Shown piece after piece: positions 33,991 to 45,961 of a stretch of 64,000 nt of DNA. Source of the stretch: Odontocerum albicorne (Eukaryota; Arthropoda; Insecta; Trichoptera; Odontoceridae); assembly GCA_949825065.1 (NCBI GenBank), contig OX463859.1:17813220-17877219 (forward strand). Direction: 5' to 3'. Made by a program: the position numbers and the translations under genes. Under the pieces are notes generated by a model, which was not told where the DNA came from, made no database searches, and worked only from the letters and a program-made list of their open reading frames with translations. Position 1 is the stretch's first letter; each line of letters begins with the position of its first letter.

Positions 33991-34460
33991 GTAGCGCTAA
34001 TCCATGATTGGGAAAGACGCTAAAAATTTTCGCCGAAATAAGACGCTTATTATGTTATTATGTTCAGCAGAATAAAGTCAAAATTAACATATGTCTATGG
34101 TTTAAATGAAATACTACTTGAAACAGTTTCGCTAGTCTGTGTTATATTTGATGAGAAGCTGAGATTTGTTCCGCATATATGGTAAATCAAATAACAGCTG
34201 CGACATTGTCCAGACTTGGCTTTGTATTACGACTCGGTAATGATTTTTCTAAGCTAGAATAATTTAAAGTTTGATATATTTATCTGGTAAGAACAATTTT
34301 GGATTATAATTCGGCCTCTCCACTATAATGTCAAGTATGTTAATATTGAAATTCCGAAAGAGTTTCTTGAAGAGAGCACATGAACTGACGATTCTTCCAG
34401 ATAGAGCGGGTTTTCTGAAGTGAAAAGAAAAAGAACACCTGACGGTTGAATTCAAGTCTC

Positions 34461-34610
34461 GGGAAAGATGCCATCTGGATACCAACTGCCTTGAACTACT
34501 TGGATATAGCCCTGAATATGATAGACTCCAAGTGGGGGAAAGATGCCATCTGGATACCAACTGCCTTGAACTACTTGGATATAGCCCTGAATATGATAGA
34601 CTCCGAGTGG
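34461..34610. repeat. 75-bp tandem duplication
   Basis: Two units (34461-34535, 34536-34610) starting 'gggaaagatgccatctggat', almost identical (one difference, ccaag/ccgag). The length is a multiple of three, so the frame GKDAIWIPTALNYLDIALNM is duplicated in frame. The surroundings look like decayed LINE sequence. Confidence 0.88.
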
Positions 34611-34714
34611 GGGCGACTAAATGCAAGGCGAATATTCGATGAGGTTTCTTGAACAAAGGTAGCATTGAATATGATTGTGAGGCTATATAGTACTTACAAC
34701 TTCGGAGTTAAATG

Positions 34715-34825
34715 CTCTGGTCAAGACCTAATTGATACAAAGGATAGGGCGATCTCTGTTACCTTCTACTGAAAACACGAGGCATGATTAATAATTGATT
34801 GTCTGAACACGGAAATGAATTAATT
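34715..34825 (+). repeat. Short dispersed repeat, copy 1
   Basis: 'gatagggcgatctctgttac' and 'gaacacggaaatgaatt' recur at 36215-36295, about 1.5 kb away. It may be a LINE 3' end, since its tail is AATGAAT-like. Confidence 0.5.
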
Positions 34826-34964
34826 AATAAGAGGGCATGCATGATGAGGTGTATGAAAGGTGTGTGTTAGGATATAATGAAGGGGAGAACACATAAGGAC
34901 ATGGCGCGATAGTGATGATATTTTTTTTCTCTAAATTGTAACTACAGTCTTGTTCCAATTCAAA

Positions 34965-35345
34965 CCAAGCAAATTGTGTATACATACATACTATCACTCT
35001 GTTTCCCTGCTGGAGTAAGCAGAAAGGATACAGCGCCAAACTTTCCTATCTCGACACACATATTTATCCTCTTCCACATACAGCTCATACGATTTATCTT
35101 ACTTATTACATTTCCTTCTTTCAAAATATCATTCACTTGATCCAACCATTCTTTCATTTGACTTCCTTGAACACGCCTTTCACTCACATTTACATTTGTT
35201 TTGTTAGTATTTCTTCATTCATTCGTTCCACGTGCCTTGACCATCCCACAATGTTCTTCTTCATCTTACTCAACACATCAGCCTTAACTTTACATTCATC
35301 CCTAATCACTTCATTCTGTATTCATTCAGGCAAATACGTACTATA
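34965..35345 (-). repeat. RTE-like LINE 3' fragment
   Basis: The minus strand reads MSERRVQGSQMKEWLDQVND and ILKEGNVISKINRMSCMWKR, the normal run toward the Pol stop, then the 3' end ('tttccctgctggagtaagcagaaaggat' reversed). Upstream it extends into 'RDECKVKADVLSKMKKNIVGW'. It is one of the more readable copies. Confidence 0.75.
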
Positions 35346-35349
35346 TATC

Positions 35350-36195
35350 AGAATATAAAACGAATTTCCTTCCACTTGGCAACTTGAGTAAATGCTAAAT
35401 ACATATAAAGCGATATAATACTTTTGTTTGAATATCAAAATATGCGTCTTGCCATTGAACCAATGTTTGTCTTCAAACACATTATTCCAAGTGGACTCTG
35501 GATTCTTCTTGTATATCTACGAGTATCACATGTTACGGCGTAATAGGTATGTATTAGAGAACACGTATAAATGAATATATAATATTATAATATTATTTCA
35601 GATAATGAAATTATCTAGATTAAAGATAATTGAGTTTTGAGTGTGGTAGGGTTTGAGATTTCAAATTATTGGAAAACTAAAGTTTCGAATATCAGTTTTT
35701 CCAAAAAAAAAACGCCACAAATCGGTTTTCGAATTTTTACAAAAAAAAGAGTAAAAAGTATTCGTCGTAAGAGTAAACGGTATCAAAATCTGCTAAGATG
35801 ATAGTTCACAATTGAGTATATTAGTACCAACTTTGATGTATGGGAGTAAAACGATGGAAGAGACAGCCGAAAAAAACAAAGACGACGAATCCAGAGCATT
35901 GAGGAAGCAGACGGAATCAGACCCCAACAGTCTTCGCAGACAGTGAGTTGGGATGGGGCCGGGGAGAAGAAGAAGACGGAATCATACCCATAAGAAGCCA
36001 GTTAGAAAATATACTTACTAAATAGAAATATCAAAATTATTGGTCAACATTATTGATGAATTAATTACATGCAAGGTGATCATGCAAAGATGGGGTCTCT
36101 TAAACGAAAATAGTATGTTACTGAATGTGATCATGGGAATATGGTATATAGTACTCAGTCACAACACATGCTAGTTTGTCCTAACATCTGGACTA
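35350..36195. other. Unassigned sequence
   Basis: A short YGSK-like LINE trace at 35820-35850 ('ctttgatgtatgggagtaaa') and a purine-rich patch at 35860-35990. Nothing else. Confidence 0.4.
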
Positions 36196-36199
36196 CATG

Positions 36200-36300
36200 T
36201 TCTCGACAGGACCTGATGATAGGGCGATCTCTGTTTTCTTCTACTGGAAACACGTGGAATAATTTATGGTCCGGACACGGAAATGAATGAATGGATCATT
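36200..36300 (+). repeat. Short dispersed repeat, copy 2
   Basis: 'gatagggcgatctctgtttt' and 'cggacacggaaatgaatgaa' match 34740-34820. Confidence 0.5.
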
Positions 36301-36784
36301 AATTGGGATAATACCATAAAAACCTAATCAATGAAAGATTGAAGAGGCACCCCAAAACACAAAGACGGCATGGAGAATAGCCTATAAAAAATATTGAAGC
36401 AGAAAGCAGATCGACTTAATAGGAAGATCAAATTGATTAGACAACATTGTTAACTCGTTAATTGGAATAATACCAAAACAAATTACTTAGTATCTAGGAC
36501 GAACGTGACGTCAACCAGAAATGCTTCGTTAAAAAGTGATAACATCTCGATTTACATTGTTTACAAAATTAGTTCTTGAGTGTAACTGTCGTCAAGGAAT
36601 GGGCAAATATTAATTGATTGCAACAATTGTTAAAATTTAAATTTTATTTTAAAGAATAGGCACATTTCTTTTTATAACAATGAAAACTGACTGCTAGTAA
36701 GGATATCTCTTGAAATAACTACGAGTATTGACTTTGTAGAACGAGTGTAACAATATACTCGTACATTTCTGGGATGCTGACTAA

Positions 36785-37300
36785 ATGATCAATGGGACAT
36801 CTACGCTACGAATCGCGTCTTTCCATAGTGATATTTTCCATACTGTCCAGGGCTATCTCCGGAGTCAAGTTTAGATTACTCAGGTCCATCACTTCTTTGG
36901 ACGACCTCTTCCTCTCTTTCCAACAACTTTCATTCCCAGTGTCTGATTTACCACATATTCAATTGATTTATTTTGTACATGCCCATATTATCAATGCCCA
37001 GTCTTTCTCAATATCAGCGAGATCGGAGCAACTTCAGGATATGTCACATATAATTTTATTATGTATTTCTTGCTCATTTCTGAAATCCATTGCGGCATGC
37101 GCATTTCAGTAAAATGACGTCTTGGTTCTTGGAATTTATAATACTAGTTGCCCAACACTCAACCTCATACAAGAGTCATGTTCATAGAATGTTTTTATGC
37201 ATTTTTCCTTTCAGTTTCATAGGCATTCGTTATAACTGCAGTTACCTGTCACAATGTATACCATGTTTGTTGTATTCTTCTTGACATATCATAAAAATTC
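36785..37300 (-). repeat. RTE-like LINE, Pol C-terminal region
   Basis: The minus strand gives GMKVVGKRGRGRPKK, a stop at the W position, then LTPEIALDSMENITMERRDS. Further upstream, in shifting frames, are IEKDWALIIWACTK and NAHAAMDFRNEQEIHNKIIC. These align with 'EMRMLRWM-G-TR-D-IRN--I', 'V-KL-E-RL-WFGHV-R' and 'GRPKKRWMDC...NLTPE-ALDR'. It is heavily frameshifted. Confidence 0.65.
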
Positions 37301-38079
37301 CCGCCCTCACTGTGACCCTCGATATTTGAAAAAAAATACGGTTGGTCATCTAACATCAAAGCAGATTCGCTATAAGTATTTAAAATACACATTTCATGTA
37401 TCGCGTTTTGTTGAAACTTATTTTTCACTTGTGGGCTTCAATGTGAATTCTCCATAATTTCAGTAACTCCTGTAGTCTGTTTATTTTTTCTTGTATCAAT
37501 ACTATAGATCATCTGCAAAGAGTATGCACCAAGAAAGTGTATTAATGTATCATAAATTAGTTACAAAAACGTGTTAATTTCTACCATTTAAAACCTTGAA
37601 TTACAATTATGTTGCTTTTTTTTATTATCATCTCTAAGGCTATAAAAATGTAACCTAAAATTACAGTCTGCAATGACAATTGACAAGTTCTGCCTCCTGA
37701 AATTGAATAATCACCGGTTACCGCTCGCATAACTATCACATGACATAACCATGCCCAGTGCCAAAATACATGGTCCCAAATATCAGTGTGGTACGAATAG
37801 ACTGACTATTTTTACTTTTAGTTCGGCCAACTTGTTTAACAAGTTCATCTGCAGCGAAATGTACTATTAAGCGATACAAAAAGAAATGTATGTTTTCCTT
37901 CTCACAAACTTCAAAATGCTCTCGACACGATGCAATATTTCATCAAATTAGTTATGTATTTCATACAATAACATTTCACACTAGAAAATCTACCTGATAC
38001 AACATACAAAGACAATGTAAATTGTACAGCAACTCCTGTTGCTTATTAAGACACTTGTGTTTAACTTCCACCTGGCGAA

Positions 38080-38155
38080 CTATGTGGCTTAGTTGCACGA
38101 CGCTTGACTTTCTTTCCGAGGGTGTAAGGTTCGATTCCCGACGGTACTTAAAAAA
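38080..38155 (+). repeat. tRNA-like SINE head
   Basis: A-box-like 'gtggcttagttgcacgac' and a perfect B box 'ggttcgattcc' at 38129-38139 are followed by an A-rich run. No full tRNA fold was found by eye. Confidence 0.55.
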
Positions 38156-38239
38156 AAATTGGTAGAAGTGTTCGTTTGATAACATTACTCACAAGTACTA
38201 GACTTGTGCTAGTATTATTGTATCTTCACGTGCTATTTA

Positions 38240-38770
38240 GTACGCTAACACGTTATTCTTCGCTTAAAATCCTCTCTGGTTTTATTTACTTGGGATCTGA
38301 CATTATTTATATGATCAGTCCTACATCCAGGATGGATCTTGGCGCACTGGAGAATTATCTGCCACGTATCTCTTTCAACAGTTTCTCTCTTCCAATTAGT
38401 TATACCTACAGTGCAACAGTTTTCTCTCACACCATCCAACTATCACAGTTTTATTTTCCCCACTGTCCTACGCGCCAACAGATCATATAACAAAATCTTC
38501 CTACCAGGGTCAGTGGCCTACATGTGGTGTACGTGCCCAAGCCAGTGCGTTCTAACAATTTTAATAACTTTTTCTACGCTAACTTCGCGCATACAAGATA
38601 TGAAGCTCTTCGTTATACAACTGTCTCCATCCGCTTTTTTTCATAAATTAAACCATGTATTTTACGGTAATTCTTTCGTTCCACTTTGTAAATGTCCAGG
38701 TCTTCGATTCCTTAATAAGTACAGATCTTTAGTTGTTAATGTCCGAAATTTTAATCACCTAAAAAAATTC
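38240..38770 (-). repeat. RTE-like LINE, Pol C-terminal region
   Basis: The minus strand gives SCITKSFISCMREVSVEKVI, KIVRTHWLGHVHHM, then after breaks ARRTVGKIKL, WLDGVRENCCTVGITNWKRE and TVERDTWQIIL. This is the collinear pattern 'LRWLGHV-RM...GRP--RWLDDV--D---V-NW---A-DR--WR'. It is a different subfamily from the YGSETW group. Confidence 0.65.
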
Positions 38771-39009
38771 AATAATTTATTCAACTTTTATTAAATATTT
38801 TCCTTAACGGTCACATAATTTGCATAATAATTCGCCTTTTTACCAGTTTATTGCGATAAGTATCTCGTTTTTAACACAAAGGTCACTTGCTTACGCAAAA
38901 GATGATTTACGTATAACTTTTATAATAAATATAAATCTACAAAAAAACTGTTGAGATGAGAAAAAGGTGTTGACAGTTTTGTGAAATATCAAATTTTGGT
39001 GAAAAAAAA

Positions 39010-39340
39010 TATGTATGATATATCACTACGCGTAAAATGTACTTGAAAACTCTTGGGCTGTCCGTGAACTAGTTTAATTTTTTTCGGATAGACCACGCTG
39101 GTACAAATTTTTCGTTGCTAACTTCATTTCAAACTTGCTAAATGTTTAGTATTATGAAAATCAAAAAAGTTGAGCGCATTTTTTCAGCCGTTATTTTTTA
39201 TTTCAATTTCAGTCTAAATTGCTTGCTCGGATTCTTCTCGGACTCTTGATTTTTCTGAGCATGATGACCCAAAAAAAAATATATATGTACTGTGTATGGC
39301 GACTATGTAGTAAGTGTGCGTAAATCGTGTGCGCCAAATT
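39010..39340 (-). repeat. Repeat family X, copy 4
   Basis: Reversed: 'gctaacttcatttcaaactt', 'gctaaatgtttagtattatg', 'aaaagttgagcgcatttttt', and the upstream portion 'cttgatttttctgagcatga'. Confidence 0.5.
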
Positions 39341-39540
39341 GCGATATCTATTCAAAGAGGGTATGGGCAGGATTTTTCGGCTATCGTCTTATTGAAGATT
39401 CACCCATAGAGATTAAGTCGAAGGAGTCAACCTGTAAGCTTTCAGGTATTTTTCTACGTCTATAGATCAATCGACATCTTATTAGGTATATGTCAGTGCC
39501 ATCTGCCTACACTTTAAGAGGCATAAATTTAAATGGGGCA

Positions 39541-40083
39541 ATCGTCGTTGTCGTTGCTGGGCCTCGTATTCGATGATCCCCTTGTCGTTCCAACGTTAAT
39601 TCAGTTGAAAAACGAAGCTGTGCCGTTAAGTTTTCTTTTCTTTCTTTCCCATTTCTCTTATTTAAGCGAGTAAGCTGTTGTACACCAGCAAATTCATCGG
39701 CCACACCGCTGTACTGGATTCGGTGACATACCTGAAGTAAGATGATCGGAACGCACCCATTTGTTTTATTTTTCTTTTCTTTTTTAAGAATACATATGAC
39801 CGAAGTCATAGTTCTTCCTTATACCCCCCCCCCAATACTAGGTGGAAAAAATGCCTGTGTCATTCGAGGGAAATAGCACATGTGATGGACGCTTATCCTA
39901 TTTTGTAGTCCATAAAGTGAACCCGAGGGTCATCTGTCTTATCACCAGGATGCATCTTAATTAATAAACATTTCTTAAACTAAATATTTTAAATTTCTTA
40001 AACTAAATATAGCACAGCGCGGGGTTCGAACCGGCGACTTTCCGCACGGAAGTCCAGTGCGTTACCGCGCGGTCATGCACCTC
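39541..40083 (-). repeat. SINE-B, full length, interrupted by a 128-bp insert
   Basis: Body in reverse from 'tcgttgctgggcctcgtatt' (39548), then 'acaccgctgtactggattcg', 'tgaccgaagtcatagttctt', and the head from 'gcggggttcgaaccggcgac' to 'ggtcatgcacctc' (40083). Bases 39881-40008 are foreign. The 8-bp string 'atagcaca' appears on both sides (39873-39880 and 40009-40016). Confidence 0.8.
39881..40008. mobile_element. 128-bp insertion inside SINE-B with 8-bp target duplication
   Basis: The insert begins 'tgtgatggacgcttatccta' and ends 'aatttcttaaactaaat'. The flanking 8-bp direct repeat 'atagcaca' is present once in uninterrupted SINE-B. The end holds two copies of 'tttcttaaactaaat', like a retroposon tail. 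No coding capacity. Its class is uncertain: a short LINE 3' end or a SINE is likelier than a DNA element, since no terminal inverted repeat is visible. Confidence 0.65.
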
Positions 40084-41404
40084 GTGATTGCATCGATAAT
40101 CCACAATTTTTCCTAAGTACACGCTTCTCTACAGCATCAATCTTACTTTTGTCAAATCTAAGTTTCAATTCCATACATCAAGGTGGACACCAACGCACTA
40201 CATTTTAAGTATTGTCGTGTATCTTTTAAATAAATAAATCACGTAATGTTGATGATAATGATGCCTATATTAAAGATACATTTCACCAATCTGAAGAAAA
40301 AAAAACAATTGAACTAATTGGGTGGGCCTGAATTGTTTTTGGGCACGGAATAATGATTCGTTCATTACTGAGGTCAAATGTCGCTTGATCTGCAGTTCAA
40401 ATACTTGACAATGTTCGTGGGAAGATTTACTTTTGGATGAACTAGACCTCTCACTGAGATAATTGGTTATATATTGTGTCTGGTCACTTTTATCTTACTT
40501 TATTAAAATAAAATTATTTTCATACAGTTCCTGAAAAAGAAATAAAATATCATATTGTTCCAGAAGAAAGTTAATAAATTTAATTTATGCGAATTTTTAA
40601 ACCAGTAAATAATCTCTTCAAAATCAACATCGTAAAAAAGTTCATTTGTTTTCTATAATAGTTTGTTAAAAAAGCATTCACTCTTTTTTATTTACAAAAC
40701 TTGATGAATTAATAAAAATTTGTAAATAATAAGTTTATTTTTAGTGATAATATAGATGGACTTGCTTCGTTCGTCCATACATATTGACGCAATTATTATT
40801 TCACTCCAAAATGCCTCTCTGTAATGTTTTATAATAAGATTCTATGAAAATAAATCCATAATTGAATTCGGCGATCGTGTAATAACCTCAAAACATACAA
40901 GAAATCGACCATAGTCCGCCAAACAGAAATATATGTTTATGATCCCGATCCCGTCAACCCGCATAAATTAACCTTAATAAATTCTTAAATACTACAACCT
41001 CCGAACATTCATCTCGCACAAAATAAACACAATATTCAAAAAAAATACACCAAAAAATATAAATCTATTTTCATCATTTCTACCAAGCGAAATGTCACGA
41101 TTGTCGCTAAAACCGGAATCTGCTTTTGCTTTTTTTAACTTGTTCGTTCACCTTGGCGCGCTTTTACCTTTTACGCGTTAAAGACACATTCACATAGTAA
41201 AGATTAAGTTTTCTATTAAGGAATGAAAAAAATAATTTTATTAAAACAATTGGTTTCAACACCAATCTTATTAAGAATTGTTAATTCAGACGGATACATT
41301 GTTGGAATAATATATTCAAATCTAACATGAACGGATTAATCAAAATGATTTATTTTGTAACTCCCACACCTTCGTATGAATGCGTCCTTATAATATCTCT
41401 GCAA

Positions 41405-41475
41405 TCGGCCAATCAGAAGGCCAGCGCGGGAAACTCCTCCAAGTATAACACGCAGGGCCTGAGTAAGAGAGAAAG
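41405..41475 (+). promoter_or_regulatory. Possible promoter-like GC-rich island
   Basis: Within the repeat-poor stretch, a CCAAT pentamer (41409-41413) is followed by GC-rich 'ggccagcgcgggaaactcct', a TATAA (41444-41448) and 'cgcagggcctgag'. It could be an internal start of the host gene, 1.9 kb before the microexon. No initiation codon or first exon could be assigned. Confidence 0.2.
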
Positions 41476-42594
41476 CTAATGTCAGGGATGCCAGTTGACT
41501 AAATTATTATAATTAATCCAGTTCTTACGCAGAATTATATTTAAAAAAAATCGGAAGGTGAATGCTAAATGGCCTATTAATTTTCACGTCTTGACTAATA
41601 ATCAAAAGATCAACTAGTTATATATTGAATATTTTAAAATGTTAACTTCTCAACATTTTAATTATCTAAGCACGTGTAAATTGTTGACAAAGTATGAGAA
41701 TAACATTATTAAAATTAAAATCTTTGTTACTTTTAGACTGTGCCAAATTCTGTTAGAACGCCATGGATAATATTTATCATTTTTAAATATAACATATACA
41801 CGATACTCCATGTTTTTTTTTTGTTTCAATCAATGTTTTTTATAAACAATTGTACTACAAATTTCTTTAGGAATGTTCAAACAACTTGAACAAAGCAGAA
41901 ATCTTTACTTTTTTAAATAAATGCTCTCATCAATTTAACGCAGCCTATACAATAGGCATGGTAATCACGTTAATAATATATTTATTTAATACTTTCATAT
42001 AAATACATCTGAAAAATGTATTCCTTTAAAGCAATTTCTTTCAATTTATCAGCTTTTGTTTCATAATTATTTGTATCCATGATCGATGTCTAACGTCGAG
42101 TATGAAAATAATGTTTGAGAAAAATGAACAAAAATTGTAATTAAAGATAAATCTCAAAGAAAAGAGGAATTAGGATAGTAAGAATGTAAGAGTTAAGAAT
42201 GAGGAATATTTTGAGATAAACAATGCTTCTTTTCTTTATTCTTAAATATCGATAAGGATGTAACACGTCTGATTGAGTCAGGAAGATCGTTACTAAGTTG
42301 AGCCGAATGAACAGCGATCCTTACAATAAAAACTTATTAAATTATCTATACCAATACAATCATCTTAATGTATTCGTGCTATCCAAATTGGTGATGCGAA
42401 CATGTTGAACAGCATGGCCAAGAGGGAATATAGTCTTCATCCTCCATAATCAAGTATTTTGATATAGAACTACTGAAGTAGGCACAGAACTCTCAAGTTC
42501 CATTGTATGTACTCGTATGATATGTGTTGAAAATACTACAGCACTCAAAATACGGAGATGAGCTCATAAATCATACTAGGACCCCCATTTTTAT

Positions 42595-42655
42595 GGGTGC
42601 CATCGAAAATCGAACCCGCAGCCCCCGCATCGAAAACGTACGTCTTACCAATGTA
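42595..42655 (-). repeat. tRNA-like SINE head
   Basis: Reversed B-box region 'gaaaatcgaacccgcagccc', then 'gaaaacgtacgtcttacc', matching SINE-A heads. It is an isolated fragment in an otherwise repeat-poor stretch. Confidence 0.5.
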
Positions 42656-43361
42656 TATTGTCTGTTTCATTATGATCGTCTGATCGACTAATGTGTTAAC
42701 TATATTTAAAATTTAATTAATTCAACACAGCCCCGGTTTACGTACATTTCTATTTAATTTGATCAATTCTTGAAAGTATTTCAACAATGCAGTACTGTAT
42801 GGTATAACGCAGGTGTGCCAGTTACGATATATTTCCATGCAATTAATGTAAACTGTTCTGATATCTACGAGTATGTGTAAATAGGTAAATTTACTATAAA
42901 ACGGGAAACTGATAATATTCATTCATGAAATACTTAATTTGTATTATATAAAGCTAGTTTTACAATATGTCATAGATAAAGTAATATGTCAACGTTTGTA
43001 CTCGTAATTAACCAGTGTGAATTTCCACAGATCACTATTATCTGTATCTATTAGCGCACACAATAGTAAAGGTGCATTTTGAATGACAAAATACGAACGT
43101 GTAGTTCCACACTGATTTATGATAAGATTACATGTTATTCGTGAGGTACCTAAAAATGTAAACAAAAACGCAATATTTCTTTTACGTATAATAAATTACT
43201 TTCCCACATATATGATACGTATTTTTTTTACTATCATATCTTTTTTTTTGTCGAATTGAATAATATTTTGTATTGTATAACACCAAACCAGAAATTTTTG
43301 TAAAGAAATCGACCTTTATGTTTGTTGCGTTAGTAATGTTTTTTTTTTCTTTTTATTTCAG

Positions 43362-43402
43362 GTATGTTTCAACATTTTCATAATTCTGATCACAGTTTTC
43401 TG
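43362..43402 (+). CDS. Candidate 41-bp microexon of the same gene
   Basis: A strong polypyrimidine tract and 'atttcag' precede this segment, and 'gtaagtaaa' follows. GT plus the leftover G of the exon at 4390-4500 makes GGT, then 13 codons read MFQHFHNSDHSFL and end on a codon boundary (phase 0). Both splice sites are close to consensus. It could be used instead of the 25967 exon, giving a protein that continues rather than terminates. A second open frame through the same bases (VCFNIFIILITVF) is hydrophobic but does not fit the upstream phase. The implied intron from 4500 is about 38.9 kb. Confidence 0.4.
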
Positions 43403-43439
43403 GTAAGTAAAGATTAAATGCAAAATACTTTAAATTTAT

Positions 43440-44510
43440 TTATTATTTATCACAGCTCTGATTGTCAGCCTTTTATCGGTCTTCAATCGCTTGAGACTCG
43501 TAGAAGTCCATTGGATGTTGTTTTACCTTAAAGGAACTTGAATGGTGTTGTGGACTCACCTACGACTCTCGACTCAATAATTGATTTGGGTGTTCCTGAA
43601 AGATCTGCTTTGTCCAGCGTAGTTACATTTAGAACACACAAGTTTGTATAAACAAATACTGAGAATTTGGCAAGAGTACAAGTCGGTAGCTGACTCGGAT
43701 ATGAACATATTTAGTTCAACGTTGGCAGGGTTTGGGAGGATGGTGGCTGAATTGACGGAAGAATGGATGTTATTGTTCTGTCTATCTACAAATAATTTAT
43801 ACATTTTTCATTGACCTGTGGACATTTGTTTTTTTGTGTATTGCATACATACAAATTATCATGCCGCATCCGTTCTTCCAGGTGGCACTGGTAACTCGAT
43901 GCTATGCATTTTTGTTCTTCATTGTCGCATCTTCCAGTCTCAAAGTGTCAATCGTTTAACTATGGCACTTCTCCGCCGAACGCGCTCCCATGCAACTATA
44001 ACCTAAGCTCTGAGTACGTACAACGACAAAGGCTTCGACTGGACTTAAGAACCTTCTTGAACCTCTTTTTTAGGCCACATTAGTATTTTGCCTAGCTTAA
44101 GTTAGGAGAGGCGTAACTGCTTGGAAATTAAATACTCTTGTCATTTTGGTAATGCATCCTGGCCATTGAAGCTGTGCCTAATTGGATTGTTTCTTTCCCA
44201 TTTGTGCCCCATCAAAAACGCTTAGCTTTGTGCGCTTGTCGTGACATTTTATTTTGAGATTAACAGTACAAGCATCTCTGATGAAACTTTTCCGCCATTT
44301 TAATTTATCTTTTATACGTGATTTAGGTTTTACATCCATACAGCAGAGATGAGTTTATTTATTTAAAAATAAACGTATATTTATTTATAGATTTATTTAG
44401 ATATCTAAATATCCACAATATATTATTTTCTTAATTTAACGAAAACAAGAATATGGACCGTACATTTAGAAATAAAATAACAATCCACATCTTTGCGCAT
44501 GATTCATTTA
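43440..44510. other. GC-richer sequence after the microexon
   Basis: 43850-44250 has higher GC and short open frames on both strands but no recognised motif. It is possibly an old LINE on the minus strand. Not assigned. Confidence 0.3.
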
Positions 44511-44514
44511 CATT

Positions 44515-44995
44515 TTCAGAACGCCGATATTATTCACCTTTCAGAACTTCGATATAATTCACATTTTTAAAACACCAATAGCATTCACATTTTCAGAACG
44601 CCAATACAATTCACATTTTCAGAATGCCGGGTATCATTCACAATTTCAGAACGTCGATACCATTCACGTTTTCAGAACACCAATATGTAACATTCACATT
44701 TTCAGAACGCCAATACAATTCACATTTTCAGAATGCCGGGTATCATTCACCTCTTCAGAACGTCGATACTATTCACGTTTTCAGAACACCAATATGTAAC
44801 ATTCACATTTTCAGAACGCCGATATCATTCACGTTTTCAAAATGCCAATACAATTCACATTTTAAGAACGCCGATATCATTCAACTTTTCAGAACGCCAA
44901 TGCCATTCACATGTGCAGAACGTGTGTTATCATTCACATTTTCTGAACACCGATATGATTCATATTTTCAGAATGCCGATTTTACATATTTTTCT
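44515..44995. repeat. 26-bp minisatellite with a 109-bp higher-order unit
   Basis: About 18 units like 'ttcacattttcagaacgcca' + 'ataca'. A larger period of 109 bp is visible: 'atgccgggtatcattcac' at 44624 and 44733. Two + strand frames stay open through it (HIFRTPI-type repeats). There is no start context, splice context or non-repetitive coding text, so this is taken as a by-product of a stop-free unit. Confidence 0.9.
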
Positions 44996-45961
44996 TAGAA
45001 CGTTTCTAAATACGCTTTTGAATTTTGATGATCCATTAAACATGTAAATTACGTCAGGTCAGTCCGCATTTTTTCCAATGTTTATTATGTGTGTAAACTT
45101 CACGGAGCAAATATGTGAAAACAGTCAAATGATACACAATATACTCGTACATACGTCTGTACGCCCACATTCATGACGCTTCCAATCTTTCAAACATTGT
45201 GTCTGGAAGCTCTCACGTCTCTTGAATCGCGTTATACAAGTATGTATTCATTTAAACTTCCGTTATATTCAATACAAACTCGCAGACTTATTGTCCTGTG
45301 AAACTTTCTTCCAGACTTAAAAGGTTTACATGTGCATCTATCTGCATAACAAACACACTGGAACGCTTTATTTTTTGGATTCCACTATTTATTTCACTTT
45401 AATAAGTATAAAGCTAATTAAAAACATATAAATAAGTAAATTTAGTTTTATATATTTTCTTTCTCCAGTTTGCTTTTACAGCTGTGGCATAAAAATTAAT
45501 CCCTAGAATAAACACTATATACAGAACATCACCCCTTTTCGCTGTCGCGGTAGGCAGAGAGATCAGAATGCCAATCTTTCTTGTATTTTACCTCTTCTAA
45601 TCCATACATCTTCTCATACAACTGAAATGCAACAGTTTAAACATCCATATATAAATCCCGCCATTTCCCTATGGTGGTAGGCAGATACGACAGACCTTCA
45701 GAATTCGCATCTCAATTCACATACTTAGCCTCTTCCGCGTCCATATTTCTTCTCATACTAATTCTACGATTTATCTGGCATTCTAACGTTTCCTTTTCTC
45801 AAAATGTCATTCACTTGATCCAACCATACTTTCCTTGGCAATGTAAATTTCTTTTTTAGTATTTCACTATTCATTCGTTCTACACAACCAAACCATCTCA
45901 GAGTGCTCTTCTTCATTATTCTTAATACATCCCTAATCTTTTCATTCCGTATTCTGACATA

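Larger units (their letters stand above)
40085..43360. other. Comparatively transposon-free stretch before the microexon
   Basis: About 3.3 kb with only one short SINE head (42595). AT-rich, no ORF. It may be intronic sequence under some constraint, but this cannot be judged from one genome. Confidence 0.45.

Noticed and set aside
34446..34652. 68-codon frame with an internal repeat as a gene
   Set aside because: It is created by a recent 75-bp duplication inside repeat-like sequence.
36792..37112. 106-codon + strand frame
   Set aside because: The minus strand of this region is RTE-like LINE Pol (GRGRPKK and LTPEIALDSM), so the + frame is a shadow.
44624..45047. Long + strand frames of HIFRTPI-type repeats as a repeat protein gene
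   Set aside because: They arise from a stop-free 26-bp minisatellite, are open in two frames at once, and have no splice context or non-repetitive coding text.
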